From the NCBI GenBank assembly GCA_003260075.1, contig QLIY01000402.1, forward strand, positions 1 to 64,000: 64,000 bases of DNA, written 5' to 3'. Within the stretch, counting starts at the first letter, position 1. Every line of letters starts with the position of its first letter. Positions 24,601 to 34,543 of the stretch are shown here, in pieces. The notes beneath the pieces are model-generated. The model saw nothing but the letters and a program-made list of their open reading frames with translations, was not told where the DNA came from and made no database searches. This DNA comes from Phallusia mammillata. Lineage: Eukaryota > Chordata > Ascidiacea > Phlebobranchia > Ascidiidae. Made by a program: the position numbers and the translations under genes.

Positions 24601-27600
24601 GCTTGATTCGATGTAACGCATTAAATGGGCCCGGAGTTCTATGCTTTATGACGGGCATGCTGTGATCGTCGGTCTGCATGAACGTTTCAGGTCTGATCCT
24701 AGTATGAATGTATTAATCCAGGCTGAAAAAATTGTCAACGGAATTGAATTGAATTTGAATTGATTTACTTTTCTTTATTTTGGGTGGTTTTCTTTTAACT
24801 TCAAAGCAGTCAGTAACTTTACCTCACATTTCCTTTCTATCAGAAATTATTGCAGGGCCCAAAATAATCACATGTCAATATGTTTTTGTTTTAAACTAAA
24901 TTTTAATTCTTTTTTCTTTAGTCAAGCCCTTGGTCCGAGTGAAACCTCTCGACAGGGGGGGGGGATACTTTTCTTTATTTTGGGTGGTTTTCTTTTAACC
25001 TCAAAGCAGTCAGTAACTTTACCTCACATTTCCTTTCTATAAAGAATTATTGCAGGGCCCAAAACAATCACATGTCAGTGTGTTGTTGTTTTAAACTACA
25101 TTTTAATTCTTTTTTCTTTAGTCAAGCCCTTGGTCCGAGTGAAGCCTTTCGACCCGACTTCAATTGAAATATCGTGGGACAACAGGATGGCCTACTTTGC
25201 AAGTCGCATGGGGTCATTAAATATTGCTAAGGTAAAATACCTACAGTTAACAACCATGATCTAGTTAGCCGCTAAATTTGATATACAGATGAAACCAGTT
25301 AATTGCATAATAATTAATGAGATTGTGTATTCTAAACCCACAATTCGTTGAGAAATATGTTTGAGTGTTTTGGCTTTGTTTGTTGTTGCAAACTTTTGAT
25401 AATTATAAATTTCATCTTTAAATTCTGTTTAGATTACCGCTTCAGTTGACGGAGGCAAGATAAGCAAAACAAGAACGTCTGGAGTCTTAATCACGTTAGA
25501 AAACCTTTCCAGTACATGCCACGATGTTCATGTTAGTATGTTTAAAAGTTTAAGCATTTCTGAGAAAATATCACCCAGTCAATAAATGTATACAACTGAT
25601 TTCCTTGCCCGTGCTGCTCTACGATTTGCGATGCATTTTCCAACTTTTATATAAAACTATTGCTTTTTAGACTGTTATTGTAGTAAAAATTGTACAATAA
25701 ACTTACACAATATGAGCTAGAAGACAAGTTGGTAAATTTCTTTCAATTTGAGGAACAAAACAAAAGCCGCATTCACGCATTAACAGGAAAACATTAAACG
25801 AAACCCTGAAATGTAAACAATGTGAAAGCAACCTTTCTGTTTGTGGTTAGTTTCACCGCAACGCTTTAAACCAAAAAAATCTAAACGTTTTGTACATTTA
25901 ATGGTATAACTTGTTTTGTTGTTCAACAGGTATCGGTTGATATGGTTGGTTGTCAAAATTTTTCAAATGCAGCTTCAACGAAAATTGCAACTGGAGACAG
26001 AATACCTACACCACTTAAACACGCCTCAGTTGATGGGGGGGGGGGGCAACGCTTTAAACCAAAAAAAAATCTAAACCTTTTGTACATTTAATGGTATTTA
26101 TCTTGTTTTTTTGATCAACAGGTATCGGTTGATATGGTTGGCTGTCAAAATTTTTCGATTGCAGCTTCAACGAAAATAGCAACTGGAGACAGAATACCTA
26201 CACCACTTAAACACGCCTCAGTTGATAACTCTACTCAGTCACAATGCATTGTGCAAGTTTCCCCACCAAAATATGTTGATGACTTTCAGGTGAAAAACAA
26301 AAAACAAAACTATTTTTATAGTTTTATTGTTCGTAAAAATAGAATATTTACTGCAAAGATCTTCTCTAAATCAGGCATGTAGGCCAATTGTAAACATATT
26401 TACAAATAATTATATACACACGGTCATTTAAAATCACAGTAAATGATAATGTATATAAAGTTATATATTTTTTTTTAAGTTTTAAGCACTTTACTGTTGC
26501 AAAACACTAATATATATTTCGAAAAAGAAGTAACTGTTTATGAAATTATAACATTGCGTTTTTAAACGGTTTCATAATATTATGACATAAATATTGTCAG
26601 TGTTATCACCCGATATGACCTATGTATGATACTATTACAACTATAGTTGTATACCTTAGTAGTATAAAAAAATGTGGAATCGTGGGATTCGAACCCATAA
26701 AATAATGATCTTACTACAGACCGATTTGTAATACGTGACTCTTTTAATAAATTTAAATATTTAAAGAGTTACGGATTTAATCGTACTACATTGCTGCTTT
26801 TTACTTCAAAAAGGGTCGGTTGTATTACTTCAAATCAAAAAAATATTTTCTAGATTTTGGCTGTAAGCGCCGACGTTGAGTCTTTCCACAGTTTCACATC
26901 AAACAACAATTCTCTGATGAATTTTGCCATTGATTTGAAACAACATCAACCGAACGCGAAAGTCAATTTGACGGTAAGCAAAATTCACACGCTTAGCATC
27001 AAAGTATAATAAAATGTCTGACTTTTAAATGCTGTAATAAAATTAATTTTAGGAGAAAAAAAGTCAAATTCACTTGTATAGGTTTATTTGTAAAAGCTTT
27101 GATCAGAATTAGCAACCTTATTGGTAGTTTAAAGTATAGTGCTTAACGCGGTCAGATTATAATCTCGCTCGGTTTAGAAATTTTAAACCATTTCTAAACA
27201 ATAATAAATGTGTTCCTTCTAATAAACAAGTCATTTTAAATTTGTTTCATAACAAAACGTGTTTAACATTTTACTAAAGACCAAGAGTTTCATTGATTTT
27301 ATTTTCGCTTCCTTTTTCATTTCAGATTGGTTAAATAAATAGTTATTAATATTTAGATTTCTTACACTTATTGTGGTCATCAAAGCGACATTTATCAAGT
27401 ACAGGGATTTTGTGTTCGGCCTGATCCTACCAAATATGGTAAGTAACCATACATTTATGAAAAAGTAGTGAAACCGATTTGATCATAGAAATAGTAATAG
27501 TGTTAAAATCTCACAAAAGGTTTTGATGAGATCCCTGTATTTTTTCCTATGCCAAACAAAAAAAAATCTTCCTACGATATGTTTCTAACCAATAAACCAC

Positions 27601-28908
27601 ATTAAAAATAACATTCATTTCTTCCACGTTTTTTTCCTTTAGTCCACTATATAATTCTTATGGTTAAATCCAAACCTGAGCTCCCAGAGTACTTATGTAA
27701 AAAGAAATACATCATGCAGACGTTTCAACAATCGCTGTTGTGACCATCAATGCATTATTAAGGTTTTATTCGAACTGTTCGAAATCACATTTGGTTGTAT
27801 TAAAAAAAGGAACACTCTTAAGGAAATAGGTTTTGCAACCAGTGACTTTATTAGCTTAAAGAGTCCCGACGCCTGCTTCAAACAACTTGTTTAGATTTTA
27901 CACTTCCGTTACCACTTTCTTTGACAAATAAACAGATACTTTTTAATTGTTGCTGCTTGTGCAATATATAAACTTTTTTCTGTTTTGCAGCGTTTTTAGA
28001 CATCAGAACCAACGGAGGAAAGGGGATTGTTGCAGGGGCTTGTTTTTTGTTCCTTCTAGTTGTATTAGCTGTTGGTGGATTCTGTTTTATTTCCAAGAGA
28101 AGGTAATTATTTTAAAGTTGGGGTTTAGATAACAAATGCTGCTGCTTTACCTTAAAAATTCAACAAACTGGAGTCCCGTACTATAGCTGCACTAACCTTT
28201 AATGCGGTCAATGTATTTGAAACCAGCAGTACTGATGAGACCTTACAGATTAAAGCAGTGTGTCTGCAGCTTAAATAAGGGGGGGGGGCAACAAACTGGA
28301 GTCCCATACTATAGCTGCACTAACCTTTAATGCGATCAATGTATTTGAAACCAGCAGCACTGATGAGACCTTACAGATTAAAGCAGTGTGTCTGCAGCTT
28401 AAATAACATTGGCTTGTTTGCAGAAATCGGCCCGAAAGAACAACAAAAGAAAATAACATTGATGGACCCAAAGAAAGTAAGTTTCGTTTTATATATTTGT
28501 TTAAATTATTTTATCTTGTGTATGCAAAACAACTTCGTCCGCGTGAATCGAAGACATAATACCCAATCAAGCCGGTCTCGGCACCCACACCAGCGAGCCT
28601 GTGTAGATTTTTAGCTCATTCGTGGGTTCGAATCCCACCGCAGATGGATTTTTCTAGTCTGTGCCTTATAACATAGGTAATTGTTGGAAACCGGTCTGAT
28701 TTGGTATTTAATTTTTAAATGCTAAACTAGTAGCTTTACCCAAATAAGTAAACTCGTTTCTATTGCAGACAGCCGTGGGGAACCGGTTTATGATAAACCA
28801 ATATTCCCAGATGAATTATACGAAAATCCATTAGACGAAAATGTTCCAACCAAACCTAACTATGACGATTCCTACCAAAACGAACCCAACTTTATTTCGC
28901 GGATATAA
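21700..28908 (+). CDS. Lectin-FN3 transmembrane receptor with phosphotyrosine-type tail (receptor 4)
   Basis: Fourteen exons matching receptor 3 one to one: 21700-21775, 22055-22231, 22686-22830, 23276-23370, 23647-23808, 24321-24521, 25122-25231, 25433-25531, 26122-26289, 26854-26973, 27357-27438, 27991-28102, 28424-28476, 28769-28908. Phases match, giving 579 residues. Order: signal peptide; two lectin-like domains (YENANEACASYGMKLATID..YCFNN..GNGYFLFSGSC, then CDKMALRYTNGWKGEGTC); fibronectin-III-like module (TSIEISWD..ITLENLSSTCHDVH); second cysteine-containing beta module; membrane helix; tail with YDKP, YENP, YDDS and YQNE. Three exons are partly duplicated at poly-G joins: 24199-24272, 24922-24954 and 25930-26034. 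The copies listed are complete and keep the frame. Exon 8 is 12 bases shorter than in receptor 3. The ligand is unknown; this is probably a type I receptor made by tandem duplication. Confidence 0.85.
22267..22531. mobile_element. hAT-type MITE with near-perfect 8-base target duplication
   Basis: Ends GAGTGGTTCCAAACC and GGTTGGGAACCACTG are inverted repeats. Flanks TGTTAAGT (22259-22266) and CGTTAAGT (22532-22539) match at seven of eight bases. The right half is closely related to 49380-49490. It lies in intron 2 of receptor 4. Confidence 0.8.
23820..24020 (+). repeat. Poly-G join with ~90-base duplicated intron/exon boundary
   Basis: 23801-23901 (end of exon 5 and start of the intron) is copied at 23929-24020 after ten G (23919-23928). 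It includes a copy of the last exon bases GGACCAG followed by the donor. Confidence 0.75.
24165..24400 (+). repeat. Poly-G join duplicating the start of exon 6 of receptor 4
   Basis: 24165-24272 and 24286-24394 are near-identical (intron end, acceptor and first ~75 exon bases) around a G run at 24273-24285. Only the second copy continues into the full exon (24321-24521). One codon-level difference is silent. Confidence 0.85.
24575..24735. mobile_element. Diverged SINE fragment
   Basis: Has the right-arm words of the SINE family (GATTCGATGTAACGC, GGGCCCGGAGT, GCTGTGATCGTCGGTCTGCATG, GGTCTGATCCTAGTATGAA) but no intact tRNA part. It lies in intron 6 of receptor 4. Confidence 0.55.
24770..25135 (+). 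repeat. Poly-G join with ~185-base duplicated flank including start of exon 7
   Basis: 24765-24954 and 24966-25155 are near-identical around ten G (24955-24964). Exon 7 begins in both copies, but only the second (25122-25231) is complete. Confidence 0.85.
25850..26235 (+). repeat. Poly-G join duplicating most of exon 9 of receptor 4
   Basis: 25855-26034 is copied at 26047-26225 after twelve G (26035-26046). The first exon copy (25930-26034) is cut at GTTGAT by the G run; the second (26122-26289) is complete. The copies differ at a few positions, including FSNAAST against FSIAAST. Confidence 0.85.
28150..28410 (+). repeat. Poly-G join with ~115-base duplicated intron segment
   Basis: 28157-28278 and 28289-28405 are near-identical around ten G (28279-28288) in intron 12 of receptor 4. 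The segment contains a piece of a short palindromic repeat (GCAGTGTGTCTGCAGC) also found near 23505, 19545 and 56874. Confidence 0.8.
28525..28715 (+). mobile_element. tRNA-derived SINE copy, A-box region damaged
   Basis: GCCTGTGTAGATTTTTAGCTCATTC followed by GGTTCGAATCCCACCGCAG and the TTTTTCTAG..CTGTGCCTTATAACATAGG arm. It lies in intron 13 of receptor 4. Confidence 0.65.
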
Positions 28909-29759
28909 CAATGTCTACTTTATCGGGCTGTACAGAAAATGTAGGTGCAGATTGTGTCACACTTTACACATTGCACTTGTTTTGAAGTTTGGAGTATTTG
29001 ACAGTGTTTTCTGCACAATTATTTGCGTGTATTACACTTTGCACAACATACCGGGTTTCTTGGAGAGCTTAGAAATTAATAAGTACTTGTTCTTGATTAG
29101 ATTTAGGCGTGTACAACAACGTAGAGGGTGGAAATTTGGAAAAGAGAATTTGGTTTAAACATTTTTCATGTTTTTTCATTTTTCAAATTTTCCTTTCTGT
29201 CAGCAATAAGATAACCCAACTGTGGACTTATTTTATTGCCTTATTCAAATAGAATCATAATCAGATAATTAATAAACATTATTGCAGAACACATACAAAT
29301 GTTGACATATAAACACATTCAGAGTAAACACCAATTGAACTATAACTGAACAGACTGAGTGCAAGGTCATGCAATGTGCCACTTGTCTCATGGCAAAATC
29401 ATTCATGCATTAAAACTCAGTCAAGCAAAATAACAACTAATAAGTTTAGCTGGGGACAATTTTAAGTTTTTATTCTGAACAAAGTATTTCGACTCAAGAC
29501 GAAAGACAACAACAATCGCTTACACACACATAGCTATGTAGAGGTGGTTTGTTATTTCATGAAACGTTTTTGTCAATTATTTTTGTTAATAAATGTTCAC
29601 AAAGCGAGCTTATAACAGAAAAAATCACAACATATTTATTACAAAAGCCCAAAACTATCCTTTTCGTTTTGAAAACGAATCCTTTTTGCAATACAAAATG
29701 TTCAAATACTTCACTATAAATCAAAAGTTCCAAGAAGGGTTTAAATTCTTCCATAGAAG
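28909..29759. other. Convergent 3' spacer between receptor 4 and the first GPCR
   Basis: Contains the presumed 3' untranslated regions of both genes. No further exon was seen. On the - strand at 29240-29255 there is an exact copy of the 16-base Ciona spliced-leader sequence, followed by GCAATAAAAT rather than a GT donor, so it is not an SL RNA gene. Confidence 0.5.
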
Positions 29760-31839
29760 TTAATTTGAAATGTTTTGGGATCTGCCACAAATTTGAAATA
29801 TTTTGAATAGGTTCGATTTAAATCTTTCCACGAGCTTATTTGTTAAAATCCGAAATTCCTTGCTCCGAATATTGTACAGAAAAAAGTCCAACGACCCAGT
29901 GAAAAGGCTGATCAAGAGCCAAGAAAAGGCTGCTTGTTGTACGGGATGGAAAGCCTCGATTTCCGGCAGATTGTCGACTGTAATTTCCAATGGTGAAATC
30001 CCTCTTGCCGTTAACGCCATAATTGGGATACAACGTATTGTAAAGATTAAAGCTGTTATCCCAAGAGTACGAGTAAGCCGCAGTTCGTCTTTCATATCAA
30101 TAGCTCCTCGTTCTTTTGCGCGACAGTACACAACAAATACGGTGGCTAAATTGATGACCCAAATCAGTAGTACTACTACAACCATTGCAGCAAAGTATAA
30201 ATATGATGCCAATCGAGAACTTGCTAGTACAATAATAGATAACAATATCTTATACTGCCAGCCTGGTACGATTATTGGCAACAGTGCAGCAAGTATGGAT
30301 AGAAAAACAATGCATAGCGTAGACCACTTGGCAATGTATTCAGCTTTAGGCGGGCAATATTTTAAAGGCCGCCAAACCACAAAGAATCTATCACAACATG
30401 CTAAAATATAACAACATGATCTATTTACGATTGTGAAACCCAATATAAAACCGATTGCACTAAGAAAAGCGCGGTCAAAGACGGGACGGTCCCCAACGGT
30501 GCTATCCCCTATAATATCACCAGGAAAAAGCGAAGAAAAACTTAAAAGCGATTTTTGTTGGCATTCGGTCAAATATCCAAACGTGGCCATCCTGTATAAA
30601 CTGACTGTACACAAAGAGACCACTACAGTTGCAAGTAAGAGTTCAGAGGCTGCGAAAGTCATTCTATAGAAGCCTTGTGCAGCAAGTTTCTTTCTGTAAG
30701 CTTTGTTGTAGAATAAAACCGCCAGGATTGTGAAATTTGCGATAAATGATGTCGCAGCGAAAAGGGCTAGAAGTACTGCTACTGATACCACCTTTGCTTT
30801 GCATCTAAAAAAGTAAAACGAAAATTTCATTTTTGAAACACACTAATATTGCATTATAAATCTTTATTTTGTTAAGCTTGGTTGCTTTTTGCATTAATCA
30901 AAATACGGAATTGCATACTTACTGTGTTTGCATACAAAACCATGGGGAAAAATTGGGGGGGGGGGGAATCCATTCCACACCAAATAATTCCGCACATTGG
31001 AAACTCAAAATTCAATATTTCCACATAATCGCATTGTTTGTCTTCGTACAAAGCTACTTGCACACACGGATCTAATAACTTGCTTGAATCCAACTCAACG
31101 GTTGATGAAGCTCTTATAGACAAATTCCTATCTTCGGAATGGATACGTGTGAAGTTATTAGAAATACTGTTCAAAATCGATTTGCATTTCGTCTCAAACA
31201 CTGTGGCGTTGCACAGTCGATCGTAGACAAGCGTGGTGAATTTGTTAATTTCAAATCTTCGTTTTGCGCATTCGAACTTAAACTGAGGACAGTTTCCGGA
31301 TTTAAGTTGGGACAAATATGATGTCAAAGGCAAACGACCAATGTGAAATTCACGTTCAAAATATTTCTGTGTGCTGTTACATTTTGAGCTCATATTGCTG
31401 GAAATCCAATTTGGTCCACCTGAAACTAAACGCAGTTTTGTTGGTCTCCAAAAGGTAAAATCAATTATAAACACAGAAAAGACACTTTGTTAATCAATCT
31501 AGAATAAAGGGAAAAAGAATTCAATTTGCATTACAAAATATCATATTTTTCTGTGAAGCCCAAAAGCGATTAAATTTGCTCAAAGAAAGAATTTGGAAAT
31601 GTTTTCAAACAAATAAAGAAGAATTCAAGTTTTGACGTTTCATAAATAAGTTTAAAAACTATAACAGAAAATCAAAAGTTGGACAAAAAAGTTTAAGAGT
31701 TCTTTTTTAAAAAGTTTTAGGAACCTTACAACAAAGTTTTAGACTTACTTGCTTCTCCGAAAGTCATGGTTTGAAACGCAGCAACCAAATTTAATAAGGC
31801 AGTAACACCTAAACACTTAATCACATAGTTTCCAGTCAT
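29760..31839 (-). CDS. Rhodopsin-like seven-helix receptor with cysteine-containing ectodomain (GPCR 1)
   Basis: Three exons on the reverse strand: 31839-31749 (signal peptide, MTGNYVIKCLGVTALLNLVAAF), 31419-30923 (ectodomain of about 165 residues with several cysteines, including MCGIIWCGMD) and 30804-29760 (seven hydrophobic helices and stop). Class A traits: DRFFVVW after helix 3 in the DRY position, a C-x-P in helix 6 without the usual tryptophan, and FLYN at the end of helix 7 in place of NPxxY. Phases join except that exon 2 is broken by twelve C on the coding strand (30966-30955). There the paralogue at 33413-35899 has 20 ordinary bases, and the length difference exactly explains the lost frame. 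The gene is therefore probably intact in nature. It lies head to head with its paralogue. Ligand and G-protein are unknown. Confidence 0.75.
30955..30966. other. Poly-G run inside a GPCR exon
   Basis: Twelve G on the + strand lie between GAATCCATTCC and GGGGAAAAATT. The paralogous exon is collinear on both sides but has 20 non-repetitive bases here. The run shifts the frame and seems to stand in for missing sequence. Confidence 0.8.
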
Positions 31840-33412
31840 TCTAAAACAACACCTTTATTCTTAAACATTGTAAACCAAAATACCAAAGCAACTTGTAAGC
31901 TATAATACAATATGCTTTAAAACTTGCCTTAGTACCATTGCATTACTAGCAAACAAATAAAAACATCTCTCAAAAACTTGCAATGTCACAGCAGACATAC
32001 GTCTTTGTCTATCTATTTTTGCCACTCCAAACAAGATTATGCGTATAACACACTGTTGTTATACGTTGTTGCATGCGGTATGGTATGACTCAAAACTTGT
32101 TTTTTTAAAGTTTTTTAACTATGTCCGGCTAATTTTATTATAATTAGCCATTGAGGCAACAAGATGACGCTTGTTATCACGAATTTTGATGATATTACGG
32201 CATTATGATCGTCAAACGTTGACATATTAATTGCGTTTTCATGATGAAATTATTTTTTTTGTGACGAATATAATTCATTTACCCATCGTCCAACACGCCT
32301 GGTCAATGAATAAAATGCTTTCACATTAATATTTGTTTCTATCATTTGTTCTAAATTCATTCTGTAATAAAAGAAACATTTTGTAATTTTGCTGCTTCTA
32401 ATCAAAATAAACCAATCCAATGCTATACTTGTACTTTTAACCTAAAACTAAAATCTCCTAGCTCGTTGCTTGGTGGATAAAGACTGTAATGAACCTTATG
32501 TATATTAATTTGAGTCCATAAAAAACATTAAGTCATTTATTCTCGAGATTTTAAGATGTGTATATTTTGCCTTTACAGCATCATCAGTATCTCATTCAAA
32601 TAGAATTTCTATCCAATGAAAGTGTTTTTAATTATTCAACTCAGCCAACTCTTATACTCTCAACAAACTGGGTTTTTAATCAAGCGTATGCAATCAACTG
32701 TAGCATTTCATTGCGCAAGTGTTTCTGCAAATAGCACTGTCCATTGATTGACAACCCTCGATTCTACAGCTACATCCTGCCTTGATACGGCCGTTTTGCT
32801 CTGACACAACCATTTTTGATTTTTTCCTCTCGCTGTCTAGTGTTAGTCATGTCACCCCATTGTCTTGTGATGTGACAATTCATAACGCTTGCCAGTCAGT
32901 CAAGCAGTAGCCTTCCTTAATATTTCCTAGTAATGTATGCTGGTATGTTTAGCTTGGGTATGTAGTAAAATTTGGAATGCATGTACTTTATGGATTTTGT
33001 TGTTTATATTTTGGAGCATTTGTTTTTTCTTTGGCCTTGTCGAAGAGGATTTCAAGACAAATTCAAAAACAAGGTTTATATAACTGTATATATTTGCAAT
33101 ATATAACTGTATAAGTTATGTATACAATACAATAGTATATATATTTATATAACTGTTATATCATGTTTGGGGGGTAACCATTTTACGGTTTACCCAGGTC
33201 AGAATAAAAATACTTACGTTTTTCTTACCTAGGTTTGTGTAATAGGCCTATGAGTCAAATAAATTAAGATTTGTGTCTTGTAAATATGAATATTCAGTGT
33301 TAACGTATAAATGTACATTAAAGTTGGTGTTTTTACCTCAACAATCAAACCAAAACTTATTTTTGTACGACAGACGATCACTTTCTGCAGCATGCAAGCA
33401 GCAGTTTTTCAG
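31840..33412. promoter_or_regulatory. Shared upstream region of the head-to-head GPCR pair
   Basis: About 1.5 kb separates the first exon of GPCR 1 (31839) from the ectodomain exon of GPCR 2 (33413), so it should hold both promoters. Visible features: a repeat fragment at about 32560-32625 containing ATTCAAATAGAAT, and a TATA-rich stretch (33075-33165, TATATAACTGTATA words). No single promoter element can be singled out. Confidence 0.45.
32977..33073 (+). CDS. Candidate first (signal peptide) exon of GPCR 2
   Basis: From ATG at 32977, 32 codons plus one base run to a GTTTAT donor. They encode a hydrophobic stretch (GFCCLYFGAFVFSLAL) followed by basic residues. The left-over single base matches the phase needed by the ectodomain exon at 33413. 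It has no resemblance to the signal exon of GPCR 1 and the donor is weak, so this is only a candidate. Confidence 0.3.
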
Positions 33413-34461
33413 TATGCAACCTTACAGAAAAACACTTTAGACGTGAATTCCACATTGGCCGTTTACCTTTAACGTCCTATTTGTCTCAACTCAAATCTGC
33501 AAAGTGCCCACAGTTTGAATTTGAATGCTTAGATCGAAGATTTGAAATCAACAAATTCACCACGCTTGTCTACGATCGACTGTGCAACGCCACAGTGTTT
33601 GAGACGAAATGCAAGTCGATTTTAAACAGCATTGATGTTGACTTCACGCCTATCCATTCCAGTGATGAGAATTTCTCTACAGCAGCCTCATCAACCGTTG
33701 AGTTGGATTCAAACAAGTTACTAGATCCGTGTGTGCAAGTGGCTTTGTATGATGAAGACAAACAATGCGATTATGTGGAAATTTTGAATTTTGAGTTTTC
33801 AATGTGCGGAATTATTTGGTGTGGAATGGATTACAGTCATGCTGATCTGCACAATTTTTCCCCATGGTTTTGTATGCAAACACAGTAAGTATGCAATTCT
33901 ATGATGGAGTAAAAAAGTGTAGAAAATTATTGAGCTTTTGCAGACTTTGAAAAACTATTCAACGTTGCTAAAAACGAGTGCTCCCTACCTAATTTGTATA
34001 TCGCTGTGCTCAACAAATCTGACCTTGCAATATTTAAATATATTCATCAACAACAATAGCTGACTGGGTAATTTTTTTGCATCTAATAAGCTGGGGTCAC
34101 TACGTGTTATTCAAATTTGTTTTGCATTAGAGGTTCCCAACGTTTATGTCTCGTTCACCTCTTGGTCGCTTTTAGACACAACGGTTTTGTAATAGAATAT
34201 TTTTGTGAGTCCAAGGTTTTTATAATTGACGCCGAAATAAAGAAGATAACATATTTACAGAGCTCTTCTGGCAATTGTGTTTCTATTCCGACGTTTTGAC
34301 GTCCTATACAGGTCGCCTTCATCAGGGTAAATAACTCTGAATGCGACTGGTACAGTGCATGATAAAAAAAAGAACAAAAATGAAACGCAAGCACGTCACA
34401 ACGCAACGAAAACACCGCGCGATTCTGTATAGGACGTCGAAACGTCGGAATAAAAATACAT

Positions 34462-34543
<82 letters not shown>

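Noticed and set aside
29803..30411. 202-codon + strand open frame
   Set aside because: It is the antisense shadow of the seven-helix exon of GPCR 1, whose helices and paralogue are clear on the other strand.
33413..33884. Ectodomain exon of GPCR 2 as a separate short gene ending at TAA after TQ
   Set aside because: The TAA is part of a GTAAGT donor, and the phase leads directly into the seven-helix exon at 34861, as in the paralogue.
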